NCBI GenBank assembly: GCA_951394405.1
Contig: OX596346.1
Location: forward strand, 558,001-622,000
Source: Coprinellus micaceus
Lineage: Eukaryota > Basidiomycota > Agaricomycetes > Agaricales > Psathyrellaceae
Direction of reading: 5' to 3'
Length of the DNA stretch: 64,000 nt
Under the pieces are notes generated by a model, which saw only the letters and a program-made list of their open reading frames with translations, ran no database searches and had not been told where the DNA came from. The position numbers and the translations under genes are program-made. This document shows, one piece after another, positions 12,240-22,074 of this stretch (its first letter is position 1; every line of letters begins with the position of its first letter).

Positions 12240-12641
12240 GGTGGCCGCCATGAAAGGAAACCCTGACTTACCATCCGACCCCCAAGTACCCCGGACCTGT
12301 GCTCAAAACGGTTCTGTTCCTCGTCTAGTTCACATACATACTACGCTGTGTGATTCAAAGTTTCCTTTGGCAGCACGGCTGTATATTTTTGAAGGACTTG
12401 ACAACCATGTGGATCGTGGAATTTTGGTGAATGTAGTCCATAGCCATGGCGGCGGTCGAAGAGAAACAAGCGAGAACGACTCGGAGGAAATCGCGACCTG
12501 CCAGTTCTGGGCAGAAGGCTTCGATTTCAAACACACCCCAACACACCCCAACTTCGCAGAGCCGAGCACGTGCACAACACGTGAGCACTCGGCACGACCT
12601 CTAGACCGCCGATTCACCTCTCTCTCTCTTCAACTCCCACC
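12240..12641. promoter_or_regulatory. Region upstream of copy C with paired E-boxes
   Basis: This 400-bp stretch contains two perfect CACGTG palindromes at 12567-12572 and 12578-12583, starting 11 bp apart (one helical turn). A duplicated ACACACCCCA lies just before them and a CT-rich tract at 12616-12630 just before the ATG. CACGTG is bound by fungal bHLH factors. A regulatory role is inferred from sequence and position only, and the gene it precedes is now broken. Confidence 0.4.
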
Positions 12642-14171
12642 ATGTCTTCGAACGGAACGCGTATCGAACGATCCCCTATTCAGCAGGTACATCTACCGGC
12701 CTGGACTAAGAGCCAATTGAACATCTCCCGCAGATTGCCGCAGGGTTCAATTCCAAACCTCGAAGAGCTTCGTACCCGCTTGAGGCGCGACTACAGCTTA
12801 CACATTCTGGATATCATCCTCGGTCATTTTGAATTCCGCGATGCACTGATACAGGACGAAATCTGGAGTGGTGCCGGTGCAGTGATAGTCTGCTTGCAAA
12901 GTCTTTTCGACGTCTGCAAGCATGCCCGCCCCATCTCGCCGACGCGACAGCTCAGCGCTCAGCGTCTGGCGCAATGCTTCGACAAAATCCTGTTTGCGTC
13001 ATGTAATTTGACGTCTCGCTTGAGGACCCTTCGACGGATGTCGTCGACCTCTTCCTCGATATCGCATTGGACGATGCCAGCGTGCACGATAATCAGGCGA
13101 TCTTGTTCTTTGCGCTCTTCGAGTTCCACGAGGTACTCAGCCACGAGATAACGGGAACGAGCTGACCCTTGAGCTGTTTGTCATGCTCTGGGTTGCGAAC
13201 TGCGACGGAAAACCGTTCTTGTATCTGTCTGGTTAGTCAGGCGAAGTCCAGAGGAGGATTCCAGGGATCTCATCACATGTCTTTTTGTGGCCTTTTCCCG
13301 ACTTCCTACGAGTCTCTGTGCGCTCGAAGGCAGCGCTTTCCTTCCGAGGCGTCGTTACCGGTGTCATTCACACGACGAATTCCGGCTCCCTTGGCTCGAC
13401 CCATCGGAGACTCTAGCAGGTATATTCCTGGAGGCTGCAAACACATTCTTGCGTCACCCCCGTGGGCACATGAACTCGTTGCTATCTACTGTGGCCTAAC
13501 TTTTATAGCACCTGAACTCGCAAAGGGCTCGCGCCTCAGGTCCCTTGGTGCAAAAGGAATGCTCAGGGTGTCGTACACTGGGGTATTGCTCTCCCCAATG
13601 CCAGAGTGAGGACCGGAAGCTCTGCCACCGCGACGAGTGCCGAGTGTCACTCGTTGTGCGACGACTATCGAGGTACTCGCTTTATAGTTCTGAGTTATTT
13701 CGATGCCGATGCGGCCCTACGAAGATCTCAGGGAAAGGGGGATGAGTTGCGCCCATAAAACACGCGCCTACCAGCTTGGTGCGCTTCAGCATGTCTACGC
13801 GAAGAAGATGTTCGAGGGGCAGCTCATTATCATTCAGAAGACTAGAATCGTGGACACCATCGACGTCGCACGACCTGGGGTGCCCCACAACCTTCACCAG
13901 TTAGATGAGTATGTGCGGAACACCAGGAAATGGATACCAACGCATCAACTGCGGCGATTCGACGAGTTGTGAAGCGCTTTGAGGCCGAACCCCCACTTCA
14001 CCAGAGGATGGACGATCGTGGGCCTGTAAGCGAAAACAGCTTAGTTGATGGCGTGTTTTGGTATGGAGATTCGGAGGTGCATCACATCGTTTGTTTCGAC
14101 GGGGTGCGGCAACCCCCTTCCCAGGGAACACGACAGATTACAAAGTCGAAGCGAGCATGATTCTCATTTGG
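12642..14171 (+). pseudogene. MYND-finger copy C, internally deleted and frameshifted
   Basis: ATG 12642 opens a short exon; an intron at 12687-12743 joins it to SIPNLEELRTRL, the family's N-terminal signature. Family sequence continues (FALFEFHEVLSHEITG), then the frame breaks at TGA ~13162 and resumes one base off as LELFVMLWVANCDGKPF until a TAG near 13233. The middle third of the protein, about 250 residues in other copies, is mostly missing. The zinc finger survives at 13557-13642 (CSGC, GYCSPQC, then H-x3-C), but the usual Trp of the DW pair is Arg (EDRKLCH). The C-terminal domain (IPTHQLRRFDEL; DGVFWYGDSEVHHIV) has further shifts near 13972 and 14130. Several independent breaks make a functional product unlikely. 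Confidence 0.75.
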
Positions 14172-14537
14172 TGAGCGCCTCTCTCTCAGTATCTGCCGTC
14201 TTACGCCCGTGCTGATGCTCCATAAGCCCACGCAGAGACGAGGAGAGGAAGCCGGTCGCAATGCCAGTATAATTGTCTACAATTGTTGCACGACAGCAGG
14301 CTATAAATAGGAGCAGGGAACGGTGATCTAATTCTGAAAGAACCTCAGAGAAACTCGATGACATAGGGTGATGGCAGATAAGCGCCTTCTAAACCCCATG
14401 CAGATTTATATGTATATCAACCTGTCCATGTGCTTCGTCGGTACCGAGAACTCAAGAGTCAAATGGGAGGTAACTTGCATATATGGAGACTCAGGTCATG
14501 ATCACTGCGCCTCCTTCAGCAGAGTTCCAACATACCA
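14172..14537. other. Short intergenic stretch
   Basis: About 365 bp between copy C and the acetyltransferase. A possible last exon of copy C follows an acceptor near 14236, but joining it would place a stop at the junction. No other feature seen. Confidence 0.35.
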
Positions 14538-15161
14538 ATGTCTTCACCATCACCACCCAAACTCATCACCCTCACCTCCGCATCGCCCTCCTCCCGCGTC
14601 TACCTCCGCTCCCCAATCCCATCCGACGCCGAGAATCTCTTCGCCCGCGCTAAGGATCCCAAATGCAACACCTACGTCCCGTTCCTGCAGTCTGATGCGT
14701 GCACCCTCGAATCCACACACAGAAGCATCGCGCGGTGGCGAACAAACTCGTATATCTCCTCCCTGGTCGTCGTCATCGTAAACAAAGCGACCAACACCGT
14801 CATTGGGGACACGGGGTTTCAAGGCATCGATTTCAAGATGAAGACCGGAGAGTTGGGAATAATGATCGACTCTGACCCCGCTATCAGGGGGAACGGCTAC
14901 GCGACGGAAATATTGGATATCTTGTTCTCGTATGGGTTTGAAGAGAAGCATCTCGGCTTGGACAAGGTGGTGCTCTTCACAGGGAATGACAATGTACCGA
15001 TGAGGGAGGTATTGAAGAGGAAGTTGGGCCTGGAGGAGAGGTATCGGGAAGAAGAGAACGACTGGGAGTACGCCGCAGATAAGGCGTGGTGGACGAAGAG
15101 GAGGGAAGGAGGTGTCGTGGTCGATGTTGCTGAGGAGTTGTGGAGCGAGCACGTTGTGTAG
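14538..15161 (+). CDS. GNAT-family N-acetyltransferase (RimJ/RimL-like)
   Basis: A single-exon gene of 207 codons, the normal length for the family. The N-terminus SRVYLRSPIPSDAENLFARA is the usual first strand and helix of RimJ/RimL-type acetyltransferases. The core reads VIGDTGFQGIDFK then ELGIMIDSDPAIRGNGYATE; RGNGYA is the acetyl-CoA pyrophosphate-binding loop (R/Q-x2-G-x-G/A). It is followed by KVVLFTGNDNVPMREVLKRK-type C-terminal sequence, the conserved N-x-x-(S/M)-x-x-(V/L)-(L/E) region. It would move an acetyl group from acetyl-CoA to an amine; the acceptor cannot be told from sequence. The gene sits between two broken MYND copies and is itself intact. Confidence 0.85.
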   Translation: MSSPSPPKLITLTSASPSSRVYLRSPIPSDAENLFARAKDPKCNTYVPFLQSDACTLESTHRSIARWRTNSYISSLVVVIVNKATNTVIGDTGFQGIDFKMKTGELGIMIDSDPAIRGNGYATEILDILFSYGFEEKHLGLDKVVLFTGNDNVPMREVLKRKLGLEERYREEENDWEYAADKAWWTKRREGGVVVDVAEELWSEHVV

Positions 15162-15255
15162 ATAGCCTTTAGCGCCGAAAGATTAACCCTAAATTCAGTT
15201 TTCGTCATCCGATCTGAAACTCGTGTCACCAGCGGAGCCCTTGTCCCTGACCATC

Positions 15256-15810
15256 ATGTCGAATCCAAACCGACCGATCAGCCTAGTTGGACAACCGGAA
15301 GTACGTCTCCAGCACACTGCGGCGACATCTATCCCTTGAAATAAGCAACAACACCTTCCACAGATCCTCAGACAGGCCAAGAATGAGTCGATCCCCCACC
15401 TCGAGGAATTGCGGACGCGGATGGAATTTCACTGCTCGTTACAGATGCTAGACGTGCTTCTTCACCACTTGAAGCCAAGAGATGATGCTGCCTCTCCGAT
15501 ACCCGATTCTACCTGGAATGCAGCCCGGTTTTGCATGACCCTGCTCGTGAATGTGTCCCCCAGCTCTGAAGCCGTCTACAATTCGGAGGCTAGCCACAGC
15601 CGTAGACGGCATAGCAGAGTGGTCTTGCACTTTGTTACGCGTCCAACCAGACACCTCATCGCCAGTCTTCGTCCGCGAGCTTGCCGATGTAGATATGGAA
15701 CTCCACCTCTTCGTCGCAAGAACCCTAATATCAGTCGCCGAGTACGGCCGACACGACGACGTCCTCTATCGGAAGCTCACCTCCCGCACGTCAATCGTCT
15801 ACCTCTCTAT
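15256..15810 (+). pseudogene. MYND-finger copy D, 5' portion (split by element)
   Basis: ATG 15256 encodes 15 residues, then an intron 15301-15363 leads into SIPHLEELRTRM, the same signature as copies C and F. Near 15550 the frame changes: the homologous sequence continues one frame over as IRRLATAVDGIAEWSCTLL and ELADVDMELHLFVARTLISV. It ends at YRKLTSRTSIVYLSI, exactly where other copies read ESKVVGDPLVLDLCV. At 15811 a TIR element begins, and the protein resumes at 16993 with MWWVSTYQG. Joining the two sides by eye gives a gap-free alignment to copy B across 24 residues, which shows the element was inserted into a formerly continuous exon. Confidence 0.75.
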
Positions 15811-16990
15811 CACATCAGAAGAATATACATCCGGCTTGCCGGGGCTTGTAGCGCTTGTGCAAGTCCCGACAAGCGCCCAAGCGCCCAAGAGTTGGGACTT
15901 GCGCAATTAACGGTGGGTTACTTGCGCAAGCACCTCAAGTACTCTTCCAAGCCTGAGCAAGGGTTCTGGCAAGAGTTTCTGTAAGCCAGATCTGCCAGCA
16001 ATAGCCATTGCTAGCGCCGGTTCTGGACGGAATTTCCTTTCGTTCTTGGCAGATTCATTTGCAGGGCAATAATGAATGTTATATTAAATGCATTGGTGAC
16101 TACATACAGGAAATCGTATCGAAAGGATTATCCTATACCACAAAACAGCTCAAGCGTCCAGGGATGATGAGGTATGCCAGCGGCGATGCGTCCAATCGGC
16201 CGCACAGCGCTACAGAGCGCAGATAGTGATTAGGGGTGGACGGATGCGATGGCAACCCTACACCACATAACAGAGGAGTGAGCGGAATGCTAGGCGTAGT
16301 CTTGAAGCCGAAGTACGTACCGGAGAACCTTTTCCCCCACACTCTCAACGCCAGCCATCCTCACATCGTCACGGACCGAGCTTCTGTGCGTTCGTCGATA
16401 CCTTGTCAAAACATCAGTTTTAGAAAGACTTGTCCTGGGCACAAACATACCTCCTTGCCCATGGAATGTGGTGTCGCCGGCGCGGTGGCAAGCGAGGTGG
16501 GTGGTGGTTGGGAAGAAGATGGAAGTGTGTGAATTTGCGAATAGGGCATGATGACCTGGCAACTTGAACGCCCCGGCCCAGCCAATGGGAAGAAACCGGG
16601 AGCTGTATTATAACTTACCGTTTTCAACGTCGAGTTTGGCGGAAAGCAGTAGAAAGCAGTCTCACTCACTTTTGCACTGGGATATCGCCGTTCCATTACC
16701 GTTTTTTTATCCGGCAGGTGGACGCAACTGAAGCCAAAATCGCAGCATATCCCCTCAAAAGTCTTCTTTTCCTCCCGCTGGTCCGCAACACGGAATATGT
16801 ACGTATTAACAGCTCACTCTCTCGAAAGAACGGTCCAAGTCCTGCAAGTCTAAAAGTCATCCAAGTCTCATTGCAAGGTCCCCACAAGGCGTAAGTCCAT
16901 GTAGAAGTCCCGCAAGGGCAAGGAGAAGGCGCATCAATCAAAAGTACGGAAGTATAAGCGCCTTCAAGCGATGTACATTCTTCTGATGTG
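15811..16990. mobile_element. 1.18-kb non-autonomous TIR element inside MYND copy D
   Basis: The left end CACATCAGAAGAATATACAT... (15811-15831) and right end ...TTCTTCTGATGTG (16970-16990) are inverted repeats matching at 20 of 21 bases. They flank exactly the interval that interrupts copy D. Short GCAAGTCC/GGACTTGC-type motifs recur near both ends in both orientations (15853-15930 and about 16835-16920), as in subterminal repeats of hAT-like and similar elements. The interior has no transposase-like frame. No clean target-site duplication is visible; at most 1-2 bases (C or CA) could be duplicated. Superfamily is therefore not assigned. Confidence 0.7.
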
Positions 16991-18609
16991 CCATGTGGTG
17001 GGTTTCCACTTACCAAGGCCACCTCCCTATCTACCCCTTCGACGTTAGGCGCGGCTTCAGGCCGGAGGACGACGCCTCCGATACATTTACTCGGATCTTC
17101 TTCCTGGTCGCTAACAAAGCGCCTTGCGAACTCGCAGAGGCCGTCCTAACAGGCCGCGTTTGCAACCCTGAACGTGTTATCCAATTGAGCATCGAGCGTG
17201 TTCGTATCCTCCCTAGCCTTCACAAACTTCCCCATCTGTCTCATCTACCGAGGGGCACAATGGAGCACGAGAATCTTCGGAGCACGGTACTGGCCATGGA
17301 TCAGCTCATGCGGACAAGAAGCGAAATCCACGACCTGATGATGCAGGCGAGGGCTGCGGAAGTGTTCACTATTATCTTGTCGGCCTTCAGCAGTCGACTT
17401 GCGCGCCTCAAGGACGCTCACCCGGATACGGCCTCAAAGCAGAACGAGAGGCTCGTCGACGTGCTTTTCATGGCTGAACAAGTCGTAGACTGGGCTTTTG
17501 TGTCCTCAAAGTTCGGATTCTCGGCTTCATGGGGGGTCATCTGCCGAGGGGCTGTCCAACTTCTGGGTGACTGCCTTGACCTAGGGGATTCAGTCGGCTT
17601 GCTTGGGGAGACGGGGGATCGGTCCTTCAAGGATACCATGAATATGCTCGTCCAATTCGCTGCATATCCAAGGAACCTCAGGGATGGTGTGGTCAAGGAA
17701 GCGATTGAACGAACGATGGAGTTCCTATCGAAGTTCACGCCGTTTCTTGACAAAGCAACCCGACCTAAATTGTGTGACAACGTGAAGGTACACTTTATGC
17801 CCATTTCAGACTGTCGTACGTGCTGAACTTCGCCTGTCTCACAGCACCACGCTCGGGAAAACGCCGAGCCTGAGGAGATTGGCCAAACAGATGTGGGGAA
17901 ATCATGCGCAAGATGCAAACTGGCAGTCTACTGCTCAGCCGCGTGCCAGAAAGAAGATTGGATTAATCTCCACCGACACGAGTGCCCGGCTATGTATGCT
18001 GAACACAATCGTAAGTAATTTACAAACCCCACCACCCACCGAAATTAACAGCGGTTCTACAGAGCGCAAATATAGTCAGACGCTATACTCCCACAACTCC
18101 CGCTCATTCAATATTGCCATCCTCCGCCTCTTCTACGCACCGACGGCAGGCGAATACAGCATGGCTCGTACACAACAGCGCGACGGCGGAAATCGAGTAG
18201 TAGTCACAGTCGAAATGCGCCGCATTTTAACCACAAGCAACCGTGCTTGCGCGACGATCTCGGTGACTACATCGACGAAACGGTGTCCCTCATCCCAACG
18301 CACCTTCACCCGCGCTTTAAGTCCCTTGTCGATGCGTTCGAAGCGAACTCTGCGTGGCTACCAAGGGCGGATGATGCGGATCCCCCTGGAGTGTTGTGTC
18401 TGATGCACGGGGTGTTCTGGTTTGGCCACCATGACCTTAACGTGGTTGTCCTTTTCAGGAGAATCCGCGGCGAGCCACTGCCACTTCGTGCAGCAGACCC
18501 AGAGGATTTCGAGGTGGAGGGGAGCTTATCATTTATGAGGTCTGTACAGCCGCTCTCGCATCCTTATGGTACGAGCCTGAACCGACATTCAATTTCGTTC
18601 TCCATGTAG
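16991..18609 (+). pseudogene. MYND-finger copy D, 3' portion
   Basis: Resumes the family alignment at MWWVSTYQGHLPIYPFD and stays open for about 260 residues (LHKLPHLSHLPRG; FTPFLDKATRPKLCDNVK). Introns inferred at 17788-17844 and 18011-18062. The exon between them has an intact zinc finger: CARC, VYCSAAC, EDW, H-x3-C. The C-terminal domain follows (YSQTLYSHNSRSFNIAIL), but a one-base frame change near 18205-18215 precedes LRDDLGDYIDETVSLIPTHL and DGVFWFGHHDLNVVVLF equivalents. The frame then ends FMR, with a possible last intron to about 18609 and a tail running to ~18787. If the TIR element blocks the 5' part, this half could only be made from an internal start. Confidence 0.7.
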
Positions 18610-19044
18610 CATCCATCGAAACCTGCGGTCTCCCGATAGAGAGAGAGAGAGGCCGGAGATGTTCTTCGCTGCAGATGGAATGCCGGGCTATCCAGGCATG
18701 ACGATGGAAGAGGTCTTGCCACTGTTGGGGATTGCTCTGCGAAGGCCGGACGGTACGTTTGTTGGGTTCCCAGATTCCGTGAGATGAGGTATTTTACGGG
18801 CAGCGTCATATGATATATGATAGGTGACCGGGGTTACTCAACTGGTGTACGGGCCATGGTTGGATGTAAGTCTTTGGATAAACACCCATACTCCTCCACA
18901 GGCACCACGTTGACTCCGATCGCAACCAAGACTCAAGAGGTCGTAATCGGTTGGCACACTCTTCCGATGAACTCGGGACTTCGACATCCTGGCTGTAACA
19001 GAAGATCAGCAACCGTGGCCGAAATAAGCGTGGGTTATTGACGC

Positions 19045-21093
19045 TCACCAAATATACATCAAGTGGCCCTCGACATCGAACTTTAAGTGTTCCTGAAGCT
19101 CGGTGTCCTTGCGCCTTCGAAGCAGCACCACATAGTTCAATTCACAATCACCAAAAAAGAAAACACCATTGATAAGCTCGAGTGAGAGCAAAGGGACACT
19201 GGCCTCGGCTCCTCTGTCGGGAAGGGGCGCTGCTAGCTTAAAACGGGCGACCAGTTCCTGAAAGCGCTGGAGTTTGTGCTGGGGTAGAAGTGAACCCGTC
19301 TCTTTGGTGTACGTCTCCAGGTGAATGAACTGGAACCCGTTAACTGTATCCGCGATGTCCACCATGGCGACTGTGCGACCGAACGGCGGGCCGAGGCCTT
19401 GATTTTGAGGGGCACTCCAGGGAGACACTGATTTCGAACATACGTGCAGAAGCATGCCCAAGTGAAACTTTCGAAGGTTGAGAGATGGCCATGACCTGGC
19501 GGCCTTTAGTTCTAAAGATGGTCGATGAGCTGACCAACTGTGAAAGGAGGGTCGACAGACGATGAGTAACCTACCCAAGCACTCTAGATGAGTCCGGTGA
19601 CACTCTTGGCGATGTTGGGCTATCCAATCCTCTTCTTGACATTCGCTGGAGCAATACATGGCAGTGCGGCAGTGTGAGCAGGACTTGAACTTCGTGGGGG
19701 GGACCTGGGTGGAATTTGGTAAGCGGAGGCGGTGCTGTATATTCCGTGAGTACAAGCGACGGACGGAAAATAGGCTGAAACTGACGTTGAGATTATCACA
19801 AACACTAGTTTTACCTGCTCCGTGCTTTAGAGGGAGCTCCAAGAACGTGTTGAACATATTCACCACGACGCAAGTGAAGTCGGCGTTATCGACGTCCACA
19901 GGCTGGAGGAACGCCTTCGAGTGTAGCCCGAGTGCCTCAAGAAAGGTTGGCGCTACTTTGGGGTGCATTGAACACCGGAGAGCAAGAGAGAGCATGGATA
20001 TCGCAACCCTGTCGGTTTCTCCCTGATGAATGGCCTCAAATCTTGGGCGAAGCGTGCAGTAGTCGCCCACTACTTGGAGCAATCCACTTGCAACGAGGCC
20101 TTTCATGGAGGAGATAGCGTCGAGATACGGTGCATCGAAGGGCCATTTCACGATGTTGTGGAACATATGAATCACGCTCGTCATAGAGGTGACGCGCATG
20201 ATCGTACCCATCGGACACGTGAGGCAGCGAGAGCTAGCGACAGATAAAACGCTCGCGAGGGCTTCAGGAGTCTTCTCCTGGAGAAGTGTGTCGCGGAGGT
20301 CAGAGTTGGCCGTCATCAAATGGCGCATTGCCGCCACAATGCGTTCCATGTCGAGATGGTCGCCCCTCCAGTCGCGAGGATCACAGAGATGAGGAAGGAA
20401 TTTTGGTCTGAGAAGCGCTCTCATTCGCTGAATCGTCCTTGTAGTGAAGAGCGCAGAGGTGCACGCGTCTGCATCATGCTGGAGGTCCTCGATAGTGTCA
20501 GACAGCTCTTGAGGAGCTTTGGCCGCCGCGGTGTGGAAGAGCCAGATGATTGAGTCAGACCCGAAGTCACAGGAAACTTTGCCCTCCCAGGAAGACACAG
20601 AAATATCTTCATCACTCGTCGTAGTCCACCACATGACGATCATGTGAAGGATTGCATCCTCCTTCAGAAGAGCATCCATGACTGTCTCGTGGAAGTTCAT
20701 CACGCAAGCAAGAATGTCCGTCGCGTGGTAGATGAACTCTGCCGTCTGCAAGCTCCGTCCGTCCGGAGACCAAGAGGTCCAATCTTGCTCCTCCAAATCT
20801 TCTGGGGAGCCAATGAGGCAGACCCATAGCGTGATCCCACTGACCACAGACAAGATTTGTCGTGCCACCCCTTCGACGAGCGACGGCGGGCATAATCGGA
20901 TCACCGTCCTCAAGGCCTTTATCATGACGAAACAAGGAGGTCCTTTGCTCATGCGAACGAGCGTATCGTTGTCTGAGGGTCGCTCGAGATGACCGAGGAG
21001 GATTGAAACAGCTTCAAGGTCGTAAGAGTTTTCGTTGAGCCCGTCCAAAAGTTCTTGCAAGTGCCGTTTCGATCCGCGTCTCGCGCGTTCCAT
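19045..21093 (-). CDS. MYND-finger protein, cluster copy E (divergent)
   Basis: The only minus-strand copy. ATG at 21093 (MERARRGSKRHLQELLDGL). Long helical N-terminal region with HMIVMWWTTTSDED and FLPHLCDPRDW equivalents. Introns inferred at 19735-19785 (51 nt) and a 63-nt intron near 19511-19573. Both are multiples of three and contain no in-frame stop, so the genomic frame is continuous for 682 codons with or without splicing. Zinc finger CSHCRTAMYCSSECQEEDW, then H-x3-C. C-terminal domain GVFFFGDCELNYVVLLRRR ends in LMYIW, where TTG|GTGAGC forms a last donor as in the other copies. A further 3' exon toward ~18810 is possible, but its frame is ambiguous. It is more diverged than A, B and F and faces away from F. 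Confidence 0.8.
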   Translation of the reverse strand: MERARRGSKRHLQELLDGLNENSYDLEAVSILLGHLERPSDNDTLVRMSKGPPCFVMIKALRTVIRLCPPSLVEGVARQILSVVSGITLWVCLIGSPEDLEEQDWTSWSPDGRSLQTAEFIYHATDILACVMNFHETVMDALLKEDAILHMIVMWWTTTSDEDISVSSWEGKVSCDFGSDSIIWLFHTAAAKAPQELSDTIEDLQHDADACTSALFTTRTIQRMRALLRPKFLPHLCDPRDWRGDHLDMERIVAAMRHLMTANSDLRDTLLQEKTPEALASVLSVASSRCLTCPMGTIMRVTSMTSVIHMFHNIVKWPFDAPYLDAISSMKGLVASGLLQVVGDYCTLRPRFEAIHQGETDRVAISMLSLALRCSMHPKVAPTFLEALGLHSKAFLQPVDVDNADFTCVVVNMFNTFLELPLKHGAGKTSVCDNLNVSFSLFSVRRLYSRNIQHRLRLPNSTQVPPTKFKSCSHCRTAMYCSSECQEEDWIAQHRQECHRTHLECLGRLLIVCRPSFHSWSAHRPSLELKAARSWPSLNLRKFHLGMLLHVCSKSVSPWSAPQNQGLGPPFGRTVAMVDIADTVNGFQFIHLETYTKETGSLLPQHKLQRFQELVARFKLAAPLPDRGAEASVPLLSLELINGVFFFGDCELNYVVLLRRRKDTELQEHLKFDVEGHLMYIW

Positions 21094-22074
21094 GGCCTAG
21101 GTGAGGACAAGAGTTGGTATCCTATTTAGGTTCAAGGCCGTCCACACTACCTGTTGAGTTGCCAAAGCCCTAGGTATTCTGCGTCGTGAGCTCATGGTGG
21201 TCAGAAGCAAAGGTGAAAAAGAAGCAACCGTTGGGAATCAGCGATCGACAGGACTTCTTTGACAGGCGTTCGGCAGCGCGGTACACAGACACAGTGAATC
21301 ATCAATTATTACCCAAACCACCGAGCTGAAGAGGCCCTAGGTTTCAGCGAAATCTTGCTCGCAACCGAGGGCCGCTGCTTGCGTGGTTGTGGTTTCCGTC
21401 AGAGTCCCTCCTATGATACGTTCAAGTTGGCGCGGCTTGTGAGTACTTGTGTTTGGATCCAAAGCCTTTCCATGGCAATACCCTTGGTTTGGACTGGGAT
21501 TCTCCTTCTGGACTCGAACCACAACGTCAACTCCTTCCTCACCTCTCCCAACTCGTCCCCTCCCCTCGAGCTCCACGTAAAAGGGTGGCACGTATGAGAA
21601 TCAAGAAAATATGTGCGGGCTGCCAGTGCACGGCCTCATTCTTGCGGCTTGAATGCTTGAGCCATGTCTTGCGGTCGCAGTCTCGTCCTAGCATGATAAG
21701 GACCGAGTTGCATGTTCCAAGACAGGCAGCCACGACCTCCAGGAACGTCGAGATATCGACGAAAAGGTGCTTCTGAGTCTATTACGTCTCCTTTTCTGTC
21801 TATTTGCGGTGGCTTGGTCAAGGTTGGGACTGAAGGTAATTGTAAATTGAGGAAGGTTTCCACCAATACCTCTTTCGAGCCGATAAGAGACTCTCGACTC
21901 CCGGGACCTTCCTTAGCCTGTATCTCTTCAGCGTACCGGCCCAAGAGGATGGCTCCAGCTCACACTACCACGAGGGCGTTGAACACATCGACAGAGGTGC
22001 GTGCGCACATCATTCTGGTCCTTCCATGCGCTCAACGAGTGATACTGGATGGTGTTCAGACCAAGCTTCACATC
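21094..22074. promoter_or_regulatory. Divergent intergenic region between copies E and F
   Basis: About 980 bp between two divergently transcribed MYND genes, so it must contain both promoters. A stretch at about 21608-21660 reads KICAGCQCTAS...LEC, faintly like the MYND core (CAGCHSLVYCSLEC) and perhaps a relic, but it lacks correct spacing. No TATA box or repeated factor site stands out. Confidence 0.35.

Noticed and set aside
12241..12720. 159-codon open frame upstream of copy C
   Set aside because: It overlaps the likely promoter and the start of copy C in another frame and shows no family resemblance.
13133..13173. A 41-nt intron rescuing copy C
   Set aside because: Too short for the 50-65 nt norm here, and the removed bases encode conserved family residues.
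21600..21770. Possible extra MYND gene (KICAGCQCTAS)
   Set aside because: Cysteine spacing is wrong and no other family sequence adjoins it; at best a relic.
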